Shown: positions 34,641 to 44,605 of the stretch, piece after piece
How the letters are laid out: each line of letters begins with the position of its first letter
How positions within the stretch are numbered: position 1 is the stretch's first letter
Assembly: GCA_000471925.1 (NCBI GenBank)
Contig: CP006668.1
Location: forward strand, 1,860,001-1,924,000
Source: Ralstonia pickettii DTP0602
GTDB taxonomy: Bacteria; Pseudomonadota; Gammaproteobacteria; Burkholderiales; Burkholderiaceae
Direction of reading: 5' to 3'
DNA length: 64,000 nt
The notes under the pieces: generated by a model
Told to the model about the DNA's origin: nothing
Database searches by the model: none
The model's input: the letters and a program-made list of their open reading frames with translations, nothing else
Translations under genes and position numbers: made by a program

Positions 34641-36338
34641 ATGACAACCACAGAGACAAACGACAACCGCCCTGCCACCCCCACTCCGCTGCTGCGCAAT
34701 GCCGCCAGCCTGCTCGTCGTGCGCGACGCGCCGGGCGGCATGGAAGTGCTGATCGTACGCCGCGTCGAGCGTGCCAACGACCGCAGCAGCGGCGCCTACG
34801 TATTCCCCGGCGGCACGCTCGACGTGCAGGACAAGGGGCTGCACGCGCATGCCCATGGCCTGGACGACGCGAGCGCCAGCGAGCGGCTGGGCCTGCCCGC
34901 CGGCGGCCTGGACTTCTACGTGGCCGCCGTGCGCGAATGTTTTGAGGAAGCCGGCCTGCTGTTCGCCTATGGCAGCGACGGCCGGCTGCAGTCGCCGCAT
35001 GAACTCGGCGCGGCCGCGCAGGCGCTGCTGCGCGAGGCGGTGCAGCGCGGCGGCCCCGGCCTCGTGCATGCATGCGAGCAACTGGGGCTGCGGCTCGCGG
35101 CTGACCGGCTCGCCTATCACAGCTACTGGCTGACGCCGCCCGGCTTGCCCAAGCGCTTCGATACCCGCTTCTTCGTCGCCATCGCGCCGGAAGGGCAGGA
35201 AGTCGTGCCCGATGGCAGCGAGATCGTGGAGCACCGCTGGGTCCGGCCTGCCGAGGCCGCCGACCCGGCCAGCGGCCTGCCGCTGATGCACGTCACGCGC
35301 CGCACGCTGAGCGCGATCGCGCAGTTCGACAGCGCCGAAGCCTGCTTTGCCTACTTCTCGCAGCTGCGCGGCATCGCCTGCATCATGCCGCGGCTGGCCA
35401 CCGGTGCGGCCGGCGTCCGACCGGTGATGCCCAACGAGCCGTGCTATGCCGAGATCGGCCGCATCGATCCGGACGGCAAGGTGCACGGCCGCTACGAGCT
35501 GGCGCCCGGCGTGCCGGTGCGGCTCTCCGGGCGCGTCTGGCGCGTGACCGCCAACAACGGCAGCGTGATGACCGGGCCCGGCACCAACACCTACCTGGTC
35601 GGCGGCGGCGCAAGCAACGAGTGGGCAGTGATCGATCCCGGCCCCGACGATCGCGAGCACGTGCGCGCCATCCTGGAAGCCGCGCCCGGCCCGATCCGCT
35701 GGATCCTGGCCACGCACACGCACCTGGACCATTCGCCCGCCGCCGCCGCGCTTCAGGCCGCCACCGGCGCCACCGTGCTGGGCCGCGCCGCGCCCGCGGG
35801 CCAGTGGCAGGACGCGAACTTCACGCCGCAGCGCGAGCTTGCGCATGGCGAGCGCATTGCGATCGCCGACGACTGCATCTTGCGCGTGTGCCATACGCCG
35901 GGCCATGCGTCGAACCACCTGTGCTACCTGCTCGAGCAAGAGAAGACCCTCTTCACCGGCGACCACGTGATGCAGGGCTCGACCGTGGTCATCGGCCCGC
36001 CAGATGGCGATATGCGCGCCTACCTCGATTCCCTGGCCGCATTGCAGGATGAGGACCTGGAATGGCTGGCTCCGGGACACGGCTTCCTGATCGGGCGCCC
36101 GCAGGACGCCATCCGCATCCTGATCCGGCACCGGCTGCAGCGCGAAGCCAAGGTGGCCGGCGCGCTGCGCGAACTGGGGCCCGCATCGATCGGCGAGCTG
36201 GTCGTGCGCGTCTATGACGACGTGCCGCCACGCATGCACCCCGTTGCGCAGCGCTCGCTGCTGGCGCATCTGATCAAGCTGCGCGACGACGGCAAGGCAT
36301 GCGAGGCTGACGGGGTCTGGTCGGAGGTGGCGGCATAG
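34641..36338 (+). CDS. NUDIX hydrolase fused to a metallo-beta-lactamase-fold hydrolase
   Basis: A 565-residue fusion. The N-terminal ~240 residues are a NUDIX domain whose box is split: GGTLD and RECFEEAGLLF are separated by a ~37-residue insertion, as in NUDT19-type CoA diphosphatases. The C-terminal half (~300-565) is a metallo-beta-lactamase fold with ATHTHLDHSPAAAAL (zinc site), HTPGHASNHLCYLL, FTGDHVMQGS and GHGFLIG, followed by a helical C-terminal domain, as in LACTB2-like proteins. The ATG at 34641 is used; an in-frame ATG at 34596 sits too close to the likely -10 (TACACT). CoA or acyl-CoA turnover is a guess from family resemblance. Confidence 0.85.
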   Translation: MTTTETNDNRPATPTPLLRNAASLLVVRDAPGGMEVLIVRRVERANDRSSGAYVFPGGTLDVQDKGLHAHAHGLDDASASERLGLPAGGLDFYVAAVRECFEEAGLLFAYGSDGRLQSPHELGAAAQALLREAVQRGGPGLVHACEQLGLRLAADRLAYHSYWLTPPGLPKRFDTRFFVAIAPEGQEVVPDGSEIVEHRWVRPAEAADPASGLPLMHVTRRTLSAIAQFDSAEACFAYFSQLRGIACIMPRLATGAAGVRPVMPNEPCYAEIGRIDPDGKVHGRYELAPGVPVRLSGRVWRVTANNGSVMTGPGTNTYLVGGGASNEWAVIDPGPDDREHVRAILEAAPGPIRWILATHTHLDHSPAAAALQAATGATVLGRAAPAGQWQDANFTPQRELAHGERIAIADDCILRVCHTPGHASNHLCYLLEQEKTLFTGDHVMQGSTVVIGPPDGDMRAYLDSLAALQDEDLEWLAPGHGFLIGRPQDAIRILIRHRLQREAKVAGALRELGPASIGELVVRVYDDVPPRMHPVAQRSLLAHLIKLRDDGKACEADGVWSEVAA

Positions 36339-36387
36339 CGATGCCGGCGCACGGGCAAAGGCCGGCAAAAGTTTTTTCGCCAAACGC

Positions 36388-36415
36388 TTGCGCAAACTGA
36401 AAACCGCGCTACAAT
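36388..36415 (+). promoter_or_regulatory. Promoter of tRNA-Arg
   Basis: TTGCGC (36388-36393) and TACAAT (36410-36415), spaced 16 bases, sit 14 bases before the tRNA. A good match to a sigma-70 promoter. Confidence 0.7.
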
Positions 36416-36429
36416 AGCGCCTCTCGTGT

Positions 36430-36506
36430 GCGGCTGTAGCTCAGTTGGATAGAGTACTTGGCTACGAACCAAGGGGTCGTGGGTTCGAATCCTGCCAGCC
36501 GCGCCA
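36430..36506 (+). tRNA. tRNA-Arg (anticodon ACG)
   Basis: A 77-base cloverleaf including an encoded CCA. The acceptor stem GCGGCTG pairs with CAGCCGC, the anticodon stem CTTGG pairs with CCAAG around the loop CTACGAA (anticodon ACG), and the T-loop is GTTCGAATC. A strong promoter lies upstream and an intrinsic terminator downstream, so it is a single-gene transcription unit. No integrated element follows it. Confidence 0.97.
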
Positions 36507-36521
36507 CCTATGCAGAACGGG

Positions 36522-36556
36522 AAAGGGCTTCCGGAAACGGAAGCCCTTTTTCTTTG
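36522..36556 (+). terminator. Intrinsic terminator after tRNA-Arg
   Basis: An 11-bp perfect stem, AAAGGGCTTCC and GGAAGCCCTTT, with the loop GGAAAC, followed by TTCTTT. It begins 15 bases after the tRNA. Confidence 0.9.
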
Positions 36557-36614
36557 CCCGCTCACTTTGCAGCCTCGGTTCGCGCCTTCTCCTTCAGGCG
36601 CTCCGCCTGCACCG

Positions 36615-37520
36615 CTACCAGCGATACCGCGCCCCGACCGTCCCGCCCGGATTGCGCCCCGCCCTCACCTTGAACCACAGCTTCACGCCGGTCGAGGTAT
36701 TGCCGTGCGCGCCGATATTGAACGAGAACAATCCGCGCAGCAGGTCGGTATCGATCTTGGTGCCGTTGATGTTGATGGTCTGCTTGCGGCTCTCCTGCCA
36801 CCAGTCTGCTTCGACGAACGGATAGATGCCGGCGAGCCGCGTGGGCTGGGCGCCGTACAGACGCACGCCGACGCCGGTGGCGCTGGAATCGCCGGGCATG
36901 GCCTGCGGCGGCGTGCCGCCACTGACCGCGGGCATGCCGGGCTGGTAGGCCAGTTGCACGCGCGGCTGGATCGTCAGGCCGCCCGCGCGCGGCACGACCG
37001 CATCCATGGCCAGCGCCATGGTACGCACGCGGCTATCGGCAAACCCGCCAGCGGTGGTGGTGTCGTCGAGGTGCAGCAATATGCGGCGCGGGCGCTCTGA
37101 CATCGCGACGGTTTCGCGATCGAAGGCGGCAAGACCCGGGGCATCGTCGTCCGGCCCGGGGCCGACGGCAAGCGGCAATGACGATGATGGGGAAGGCGGC
37201 GGTAGCGCCGCATACTCGACGGTGACGGGTTCGGCAAGCCGGGCCGGCGCGTCCGGCGAATTGGTGCCGGCCACCAGCAGGTCAGGCACATCGGCCGGTG
37301 CCTGTTGCACCGGCGGGGGAAGATCCCAGCCCCAGCCCGATACTCCCTGGCCGTGGCTCTCGGGCACCGCGTCATCCGCACGGGCCAGCGCACACATCAG
37401 CATGGCAAGGATGCAGCAGCACTGCAGGTGATGCAGGCCGTGTCCCGGGTGCGCGGCACATGGGTGCCAACCGGGGCAAGTCCCCGCCTCCCTCTCACTC
37501 GACGATGACAAGCGCATCAT
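36615..37520 (-). CDS. Outer-membrane protein with autotransporter-barrel-like C-terminus
   Basis: A 301-residue protein from the ATG at 37520, which follows AAGGTGGTTGCC; a frame-extending ATG at 37571 has no ribosome site. An N-terminal hydrophobic stretch (CCCILAMLMCALARA) looks like a signal peptide with an unusually long leader of ~45 residues. A Pro-rich middle comes next. The last ~110 residues (GVGVRLYGAQP, IYPFVEADWWQESRK, NIGAHGNTSTGVKLWFKV, GGTVGARYRW) alternate as in the beta-domain of autotransporters and end in an aromatic residue. It is too short for a full autotransporter with passenger, so it may be a stripped-down or decayed member. Confidence 0.6.
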   Translation of the reverse strand: MMRLSSSSEREAGTCPGWHPCAAHPGHGLHHLQCCCILAMLMCALARADDAVPESHGQGVSGWGWDLPPPVQQAPADVPDLLVAGTNSPDAPARLAEPVTVEYAALPPPSPSSSLPLAVGPGPDDDAPGLAAFDRETVAMSERPRRILLHLDDTTTAGGFADSRVRTMALAMDAVVPRAGGLTIQPRVQLAYQPGMPAVSGGTPPQAMPGDSSATGVGVRLYGAQPTRLAGIYPFVEADWWQESRKQTININGTKIDTDLLRGLFSFNIGAHGNTSTGVKLWFKVRAGRNPGGTVGARYRW

Positions 37521-37750
37521 GGCAACCACCTTCGGGACGTTATATGCAGCCTGCCCGATGAGCTTGAGCATAGGTCAAATGCCCTGCGAGCGTTAGCGTC
37601 GAATGTGCGGACGCGCGCGCCGCGGCGGCAGGCGTCAGTGGAGTAAATCGCTGGGGGATCTATCCGAAAATCACGCCCTTTCGTCAATAATGGCGCTAAT
37701 GACAAATCCTCCAAGCATTGCCCGGCTTGCAGGCGCCGGGAGGAGACCTT

Positions 37751-38500
37751 ATGGCGCTGTGGCAACGAGCGCGCCAGCGTGGATTCCCCGGCGCCGGGAG
37801 CGCGCCGACGCCCGCGCGCGGCAGCAGCCTGAAACGCAAGCTGGCGATCGCCACCGCGATCGGCGGACTGTGCACCGCGATGCTACGACATCTCCGAATA
37901 CCGCCTGGTGTTGGACGCCGCCAACGTGCTGTCTGCGGAACGCGGGCCAGCCAACAGCGTGCTGGGCGAGCCACCCTCTGACAATAGCGCCGCGCGCGAA
38001 CGCCTGGTGCGCGCACGCGCGCAGATCGACGAGATTGCCGCGCGCCCGCCGCAGGAGCCCCAGATGGACGAGATCCGGCGCGCGATCGAAAAGATGTTCC
38101 TGCCGCTGCTGCGCGCCGGCGGCGGAAATGCGGCCGCTGTTCGATGCGCTGGATATCCTGCGCCGCAAGCTGCGCGAGCACGCCTCGCTGACCGCGCAGC
38201 TTGAGCAACAGGCCCCGTACCGACAGCCTGACCGGCCTGCTGAACCGGCGCGCACTCGAACTGGTGGCCACGCAGTACGCGGCGCACGAGCGCGCCAGCC
38301 TGGTGCTGATCGACGTCGACCGCTTCAAGCAGATCAACGACCGCCGCGGCCATGCCGCGGGCGACCAGGTACTGCGTGACATGGCCGCGCTGATGCGCGC
38401 GCTGGTGCCGCCGGAAAGCGTGCTGGCGCGCTTTGGCGGCGAAGAATTCGCACAACTGCGTGCGCGAGGCCAGAGCCTGGAAGGCGCGCCGGCGGCCTGA
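37751..38500 (+). pseudogene. Broken diguanylate cyclase (GGDEF) gene
   Basis: The reading passes through three frame changes. It starts at an ATG after AGGAGACCTT (basic N-terminus, then a hydrophobic segment KLAIATAIGGL). Near 37880 it shifts to a frame giving YDISEYRLVLDAANVLSAER. Near 38127 it shifts to one giving MRPLFDALDILRRKLREHAS. Near 38215 it shifts to TDSLTGLLNRRALELV and the GGDEF core VLIDVDRFKQINDRRGHAAG. The active-site motif FGGEEF is intact but the frame ends about 15 residues later, so the rest of the catalytic domain is missing. The first shift may also hide a deletion of the sensor region. It cannot make an active cyclase as read. Confidence 0.8.
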
Positions 38501-38558
38501 CCCGCTGCGCCGCCGCCGGATCTCAGCGATGCGGCAAACAAGAAAACGCGGACGAAAA

Positions 38559-38585
38559 AAACCCGCATCGCTGCGGGTTTCTTCC
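38559..38585 (+). terminator. Intrinsic terminator
   Basis: AAACCCGCA and TGCGGGTTT form a 9-bp stem with a 4-base loop, followed by CTTCC. It closes the unit containing the GGDEF pseudogene. Confidence 0.7.
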
Positions 38586-38640
38586 AGATATCCGAGGCAA
38601 CTGCCCCGGCATCGAATGGGCGGGTGTCTGGCCTGAAACG

Positions 38641-38670
38641 AAGAAAGGCTCGCTTGCGCGAGCCTTTCTT
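38641..38670 (-). terminator. Intrinsic terminator after tRNA-Leu
   Basis: A 13-bp perfect stem, AAGAAAGGCTCGC and GCGAGCCTTTCTT, with the loop TTGC, immediately downstream of the tRNA on the minus strand. Confidence 0.85.
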
Positions 38671-38676
38671 AAAAAT

Positions 38677-38763
38677 TGGTGCCCAGAAGAGGACTCGAAC
38701 CTCCACAGTGTTGCCACCGCTAGGACCTGAACCTAGTGCGTCTACCAATTCCGCCATCTGGGC
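38677..38763 (-). tRNA. tRNA-Leu (anticodon CAG)
   Basis: An 87-base class II tRNA with encoded CCA. The acceptor GCCCAGA pairs with TCTGGGC, the anticodon stem CTAGG/CCTAG carries the loop TTCAGGT (anticodon CAG), a long variable arm is present, and the T-loop is GTTCGAGTC. It is a single-gene unit with its own promoter and terminator. Confidence 0.97.
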
Positions 38764-38802
38764 TTCGTTTCGCTGCTTTGCTGCCGCGATCCGAAGAACG
38801 AC

Positions 38803-38831
38803 ATTATGCTGAGCACAGCGGACACTGTCAA
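38803..38831 (-). promoter_or_regulatory. Promoter of tRNA-Leu
   Basis: On the minus strand, TTGACA (38831-38826) and CATAAT (38808-38803) with exactly 17 bases between them, ending 39 bases before the tRNA. A near-consensus sigma-70 promoter. Confidence 0.85.
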
Positions 38832-38866
38832 CACCCCCTCGCGAAAAAACTTTGCCGTGCCAACCG

Positions 38867-40153
38867 CTACGCCGCACCGCCGCCGCGCAGGAAATCCACC
38901 TGCGCCGGCCGCTCCGGCAGGTGCAGCGTCGCCGTCGCCGCCGGCGTGCTGGCGATGACCTTGCCCGCACGCAGCACCCGCAGCCGCGTGGCGCGCAGGC
39001 GGATCGCCTCCACCGGGTCGCGCGCCTGCAGCAGCACCAAGTCGGCGCGGTTGCCCGGCGCGATGCCGTAGCCCTCCAGGCCCAGGATCTGCGCCGGCGT
39101 GCCGGTGACCGCGGTAAAGCAGGCGCGCATCGCCTCCTGCCCGGTCATCTGCGCGACGTGCAGGCCCATGTGCGCCACTTCCAGCATGTCGCCCGAGCCC
39201 AGGCCGTACCAGGGGTCCATCACGCAATCGTGGCCGAACGCCACCGGCACGCCGGCCGCCAGCAGCTCCGGCACGCGGGTCATGCCGCGGCGCTTCGGGT
39301 AGGAGTCGTGCCGGCCTTGCAGCGTGATGTTGATCAGCGGGTTGGCGATCGCCGCCACGCCGGCCTCGCGCATCAGCGGGATCAGCTTGGACACGTAGTA
39401 GTTGTCCATCGAATGCATCGAGGTCAGGTGCGAACCCGCCACCCTGCCCTGCAGCCCGAGCCGCATTGTCTCGCTCGCCAGCGTCTCGATATGGCGCGAC
39501 AGCGGGTCGTCGCTCTCGTCGCAATGCATGTCGACGCGCAGGCCGCGGTCGGCGGCAAGCTCGCACAGCAGCCGCACCGACTCCGCGCCCTGCGCCATGG
39601 TGCGCTCGAAATGCGGGATGCCGCCGACCACGTCGACGCCCATGTCGAGCGCGCGCTTCAGGTTGTCGAGCGCACCGGGCGCGCGCAGCACGCCGTCCTG
39701 CGGGAACGCCACCAGTTGCAGGTCGAGGTAGGGGCGCACGTGCTCGCGCACGTGCAGCAGCGCTTCCACCGCCAGCAGCCGCGGGTCGCAGATATCGACA
39801 TGCGAGCGGATCGCCAGCAGCCCACGCGCCACGGCCCAGTCGCAGTAGGCCAGCGCGCGTTCGACGATGGCCTCCTGCGTCAGCATCGGCTTCAGTTCGC
39901 CCCACAGCGCAATGCCTTCGAGCAGTGTGCCCGACTGGTTCACGCGCGGCAGGCCGTACGACAGCGTGGAATCCATATGGAAGTGCGCGTCGACGAAGGG
40001 CGGCGTCACCAGCTGGCCCGCCGCGTCGATCTCCTCGCCCGCGCTTGCGGCAAGCGCCGGCTCCACCGCGGCGATGCGCCCGCCCGCAATGCCGATATCG
40101 ATATCGGTACGGCCATCGGGGAGATTGCAGTGCCGCAGGATCAGGTCGAGCAT
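38867..40153 (-). CDS. codA: Cytosine deaminase
   Basis: Deaminates cytosine to uracil in the cytoplasm. The 428-residue amidohydrolase has the metal-binding FVDAHFHMD (~58), CDWAVARGLLAIRSHVDICD, the catalytic MHCDESDDP, the metal-binding SHLTSMHSM and GHDCVMDPWYGLGSGDM near the C-terminus, the CodA pattern. It lies 78 bases after the RutR-like regulator gene, last in a five-gene minus-strand run. Its product uracil is the substrate of the adjacent uracil phosphoribosyltransferase, so it feeds cytosine into the same route. No cytosine or uracil permease gene is in the window. Confidence 0.9.
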   Translation of the reverse strand: MLDLILRHCNLPDGRTDIDIGIAGGRIAAVEPALAASAGEEIDAAGQLVTPPFVDAHFHMDSTLSYGLPRVNQSGTLLEGIALWGELKPMLTQEAIVERALAYCDWAVARGLLAIRSHVDICDPRLLAVEALLHVREHVRPYLDLQLVAFPQDGVLRAPGALDNLKRALDMGVDVVGGIPHFERTMAQGAESVRLLCELAADRGLRVDMHCDESDDPLSRHIETLASETMRLGLQGRVAGSHLTSMHSMDNYYVSKLIPLMREAGVAAIANPLINITLQGRHDSYPKRRGMTRVPELLAAGVPVAFGHDCVMDPWYGLGSGDMLEVAHMGLHVAQMTGQEAMRACFTAVTGTPAQILGLEGYGIAPGNRADLVLLQARDPVEAIRLRATRLRVLRAGKVIASTPAATATLHLPERPAQVDFLRGGGAA

Positions 40154-40231
40154 GGGGTGTCTCTCAGGGCTGGATGCACGGCGATATTCTCATGGCGCGG
40201 GATCACGCGCCACGTGCGATCGATCCGGGCC

Positions 40232-40942
40232 TCACGCCTGTCCGTCGGAGAGCGCGGCAAGGGCCGCGGCCTCGGGCGCCAGCCCGCAGCCGCGCAGCAG
40301 CAGCGCCACCAGGTGCTCGGTGGCCTGCGCGTAGTCCTGCCGCCCCAGGCGGCTGACGCCGAGCACGGCACAGACCTGCGCTTCAAAGTCCGCGTACGTC
40401 TGCGTGGCCGCCCAGATGGTGAAGAACAGATGCTGCGGATCGACCGGCGCCATCTGCCCGCTGTCGATCCAATGCTGCACCACCGCCGCCTTGCGCGACA
40501 CCAGTTCGCGCAGCGCATGCCGCAGGATCTCGCCGATCTCGGGCGCGCCGTGCAGCAGCTCGTTGGCGAACACGCGCGATGCGTCCGGATGGCTGGCGGA
40601 CAGCCGCATCTTGGCGCGGATGTACTGCTCCAGCGCCACCTGCGGCGGCAGCTCGGCGCGGATGATGTCGGTCTCGGACAGCCACAGCTGCAGCGTGTGC
40701 GCGAGCACCGCGCGGTACAGCGCCTGCTTGGTGCGGAAATAGTAATGCAAATTGGACTTGGGCACGCCCGCGCGCATCGCGATCTCCGCCATGGTGGCCC
40801 CGGCAAACCCGGCGCGCGCGAACACATGCTCGGCCGCGCACAGGATCATGGCCTGGTTCTCCTGGCGAATGCGGCCGCCCGCGGCAGCGCGTACGGGCAG
40901 CGCTCGCCGCGGCGCGGCGCGCGCGGGCGCGGGCGCGTCCAT
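40232..40942 (-). CDS. rutR: RutR-like TetR-family regulator
   Basis: A 236-residue TetR-type repressor. The helix-turn-helix lies at about 30-80 (ILCAAEHVFARAGFAGATMA, then AGVPKSNLHYYFRTKQALYR). The ligand domain carries EYIRAKMRLSASHPDASRVF-like text and DPQHLFFTIWAATQTYADF, which closely follow E. coli RutR, the uracil-sensing repressor of pyrimidine breakdown. The ATG overlaps the upp stop by one base (TGATG). A RutR-type palindrome stands before the first gene of the run, so this protein most likely represses its own operon until uracil is present. The N-terminal ~25 Ala/Pro/Arg-rich residues are an extension of unknown role. Confidence 0.87.
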   Translation of the reverse strand: MDAPAPARAAPRRALPVRAAAGGRIRQENQAMILCAAEHVFARAGFAGATMAEIAMRAGVPKSNLHYYFRTKQALYRAVLAHTLQLWLSETDIIRAELPPQVALEQYIRAKMRLSASHPDASRVFANELLHGAPEIGEILRHALRELVSRKAAVVQHWIDSGQMAPVDPQHLFFTIWAATQTYADFEAQVCAVLGVSRLGRQDYAQATEHLVALLLRGCGLAPEAAALAALSDGQA

Positions 40943-41640
40943 CAGCGTGTGCCGTAGAGGCGGTCGCCGGCGTCGCCCAGGCCGGGCACGATGTAGCCGT
41001 GCTCGTTGAGTGTTTCGTCGATGGCCGCGGTGACGATGCCCACCTCGGGATGCGCGGCGCGCAACGCGCGCAAGCCCGGGCGCGAGGCGATCAGGCACAC
41101 GTACTTCATCGTCGTGACCCCGGCCTCTTTCAGGCGGTTGAGCGCGGCGATGGCCGAGTTGCCCGTGGCCAGCATCGGGTCCACCACGATCACCATGCGC
41201 TCGTGGATGTCCTCGGGCATCTTGAAGTAGTACTCGATCGGCTCCAGTGTCTCGGGGTCGCGGTACAGCCCGATATGCCCGACGCGCGCCGCCGGCAGCA
41301 ACTCCAGCATGCCGTCGATAAAGCCGTTGCCCGCGCGCAGGATCGACACCAGGCACAGCTTCTTGCCGGAGAGCACGCGCGACTGCGTCGACGCGATCGG
41401 GGTGCGGATGGCGATGGTCTCCATCGCCAGATCGCGCGTGGCCTCATAGGTAAGCAGCTGCGCGATTTCGCGCACCAGCCGGCGGAAGTTGTCGGTGGTG
41501 GTTTCTTCGCTGCGCACCAGCGTGACCTTGTGCTGCACCAGCGGGTGGTCCACGACCAGCACGCCGGGCATGCCGGCAGGATCGGCCGCGGTGTCGGCAA
41601 CCACAGCGACATCGGCGGGAACAGCGGACATGTCATTCAT
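40942..41640 (-). CDS. upp: Uracil phosphoribosyltransferase (URC6-type)
   Basis: Joins uracil to PRPP to give UMP. The 232-residue protein has the PRPP loop [13 protein letters not shown] and the C-terminal uracil-binding [10 protein letters not shown], as in Upp, with an extra N-terminus of ~20 residues. The ATG follows AGGAGCGTCCC. It lies between the URC4-like and RutR-like genes. In yeasts with the URC pathway, uracil must be made into UMP by this activity (URC6) before ring breakdown, so it may act here in catabolism as well as salvage. Whether a second upp exists elsewhere cannot be seen. Confidence 0.93.
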   Translation of the reverse strand: MNDMSAVPADVAVVADTAADPAGMPGVLVVDHPLVQHKVTLVRSEETTTDNFRRLVREIAQLLTYEATRDLAMETIAIRTPIASTQSRVLSGKKLCLVSILRAGNGFIDGMLELLPAARVGHIGLYRDPETLEPIEYYFKMPEDIHERMVIVVDPMLATGNSAIAALNRLKEAGVTTMKYVCLIASRPGLRALRAAHPEVGIVTAAIDETLNEHGYIVPGLGDAGDRLYGTR

Positions 41641-41741
41641 GGGACGCTCCTGATGGCCACGTTTCACACGCAATTCCTTGCCGGCGCCGCGGCTGGCGCA
41701 GCGCCGGTCCTGCCGCGGGCGCCCCCCCGGGCGCCCGTGCG

Positions 41742-43060
41742 TCAGAACACCGTACCGTCGCTGATGATGCTGAACGGCGGCGGCCCGCCCGGGCGCCGCT
41801 TGGCCGCGATGCGCCGGCCGGCTGCCCAGGTGCCGCCTTCCAGCACGCGCGCCAGCGGGAAGTCCGCTTCCGCCAGGCCCAACGCCTCGCGCACGCCATC
41901 GGCCACCAGGTCGAGCCCGGTCACGGTCAGCGCGCGCCATTCGACGATCACCGGCTCGTCCACCGCATGCGGCTCGGCAGCGAAGTTCGGGTCGCGCGGC
42001 ACCATCAGCTCGAAGTCGTACAGCAGGCCGCCGTTGCGGTATTCGGGCAAGCCGGTCAGTGCGTCCAGCCCGGTCACGGTCAGGCCCGCGTCTTCCAGCG
42101 GCTCCAGCAGCGAGTAGGTCAGCCACTGCGTCAGCTTGTGGAACGGCACCAGCCCGCCCGGCGCGGCCGGATGGCGCCAGCAGTCGCCCAGCGACACGCC
42201 TTCGATGCAAATGCGGCCCGGCCACACCGGCCCCAGGCCCACCAGCAGCGTGCGCAGCAGGAAGCTGGCGTCGAGCCGCTCGTTGACCGCGTGCGCCTTC
42301 AGGTAGTCGAACAGGTTGCCCAGTCGCGCCGGCCGGCCGAACAGCGCCGGCGTCGCCTCCATCACCTCGCCCAGCTGGCGCAGCAGCCCGGCGCGCCCTT
42401 CCAGCCCCACCAGCGGGTTGTGCTGCGCGACCTGGAAGGCGTGCGCGATGCTGTCGGCGTCGATGCGCTGCAGCCGTTCGGCATCCGCGCGCAGCGGGTC
42501 GCCGGGCGCGGCCGAGAAGCCGCCGCGCGCGAACAGCACGAAGCTGGCCACGCCGAGGCCTTCGGAGCGGGTCAGCACCAGGTCGCTCGACGGGTCGCGA
42601 TAGCGCCAGTCAGGGCCGGCGCCGGCATCCAGCAGTACGCTCGGAATCACCAGGTCGATGCCGATGCGGGCGCGCTCTTCGCGATGATCCGGCCCGCTCA
42701 GGCCGGCGCGCTCGCACAGCACCTGCCAGCGGTCCGCGCGCTGCTCGATGCCACCGCTTTCAAAGTGGCGCCAGCGGCTGTGATAAGGCACCTGCAGGTC
42801 CGGGTAGCGCTGCCGGATGGTGCTGGCGACGTAATCGGCAATCGCATGCACGCGGTCGGGATGCCAGGTAAACAACGTCGACGCGCCGCTGGCCACGTGC
42901 TCCGTGACTGCCGCGCAATGCGTGCGCACCGCCTCGGCGCACAGCAGCGCCGAGGCGGGATGCCCTTCCGGCACCGGGCTCAGCCAGCCGGCGCCCGGCC
43001 GCATTTCCTCGCCTGCTCCCCGACGGTCCATGCCGCCACGATCCTCTTCGGGATACATTG

Positions 43061-43064
<4 letters not shown>
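41742..43064 (-). CDS. URC4-like DUF1688 protein
   Basis: A 440-residue DUF1688 protein. Marker stretches are [64 protein letters not shown] and [20 protein letters not shown] near the C-terminus. The family is URC4, essential for uracil catabolism in the yeast Lachancea kluyveri, and is found in bacteria next to URC1-like and upp genes, as here. Its chemistry is not established. The ATG overlaps the URC1-like stop by four bases. The gap to upp is 101 bases. Confidence 0.88.
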
Positions 43065-44299
<1,235 letters not shown>

Positions 44300-44605
44300 G
44301 GCTCCCTCGGTTCCCGATGGAATCCTGACCAAATGGTCAGGTTTACGATTCCATACTAGGCAACCTTCATGCCATCGCCCAATGCCCGTTTACGCGAGTT
44401 TTGCCGCCATGTGTATGACGGCGTACGCAAGTCCGGGGCAGCGGCATGCACACGCCACGTGCCTGGCGCATGACATCCGCGGTGCGCACGCACCAGCAAG
44501 AAGCGGCGCACGGCCTGCAGGCGCGGCGCCACATCGCGGGCACAGTGGGGCACAGTCTGTCGCTGCAAGCTGCGCACGAGGAGTGATGCGCAGCACTTGC
44601 AAGCG
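44300..44605. other. Intergenic region between the URC operon and the acyltransferase gene
   Basis: About 306 bases. It contains the URC promoter/operator at its left end. Bases 44360-44605 show no convincing gene or terminator with a T-run; this part follows the acyltransferase stop. Confidence 0.5.
44324..44341 (-). promoter_or_regulatory. RutR-type operator of the URC operon
   Basis: CCTGACCA-AA-TGGTCAGG: perfect 8-bp arms around two bases, matching the E. coli RutR consensus TTGACCAnnTGGTCAA at all positions except the outermost T/A step. It lies 24 bases before the URC1-like start codon. A TAGTAT at 44358-44353 (minus strand) could be the -10 element, putting the operator at the start of the transcript. 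Confidence 0.8.

Noticed and set aside
36430..36506. tRNA-Arg as an integration site for a genomic island
   Set aside because: It is followed directly by its own terminator and ordinary genes; no integrase and no repeat of the tRNA 3' end were seen downstream.
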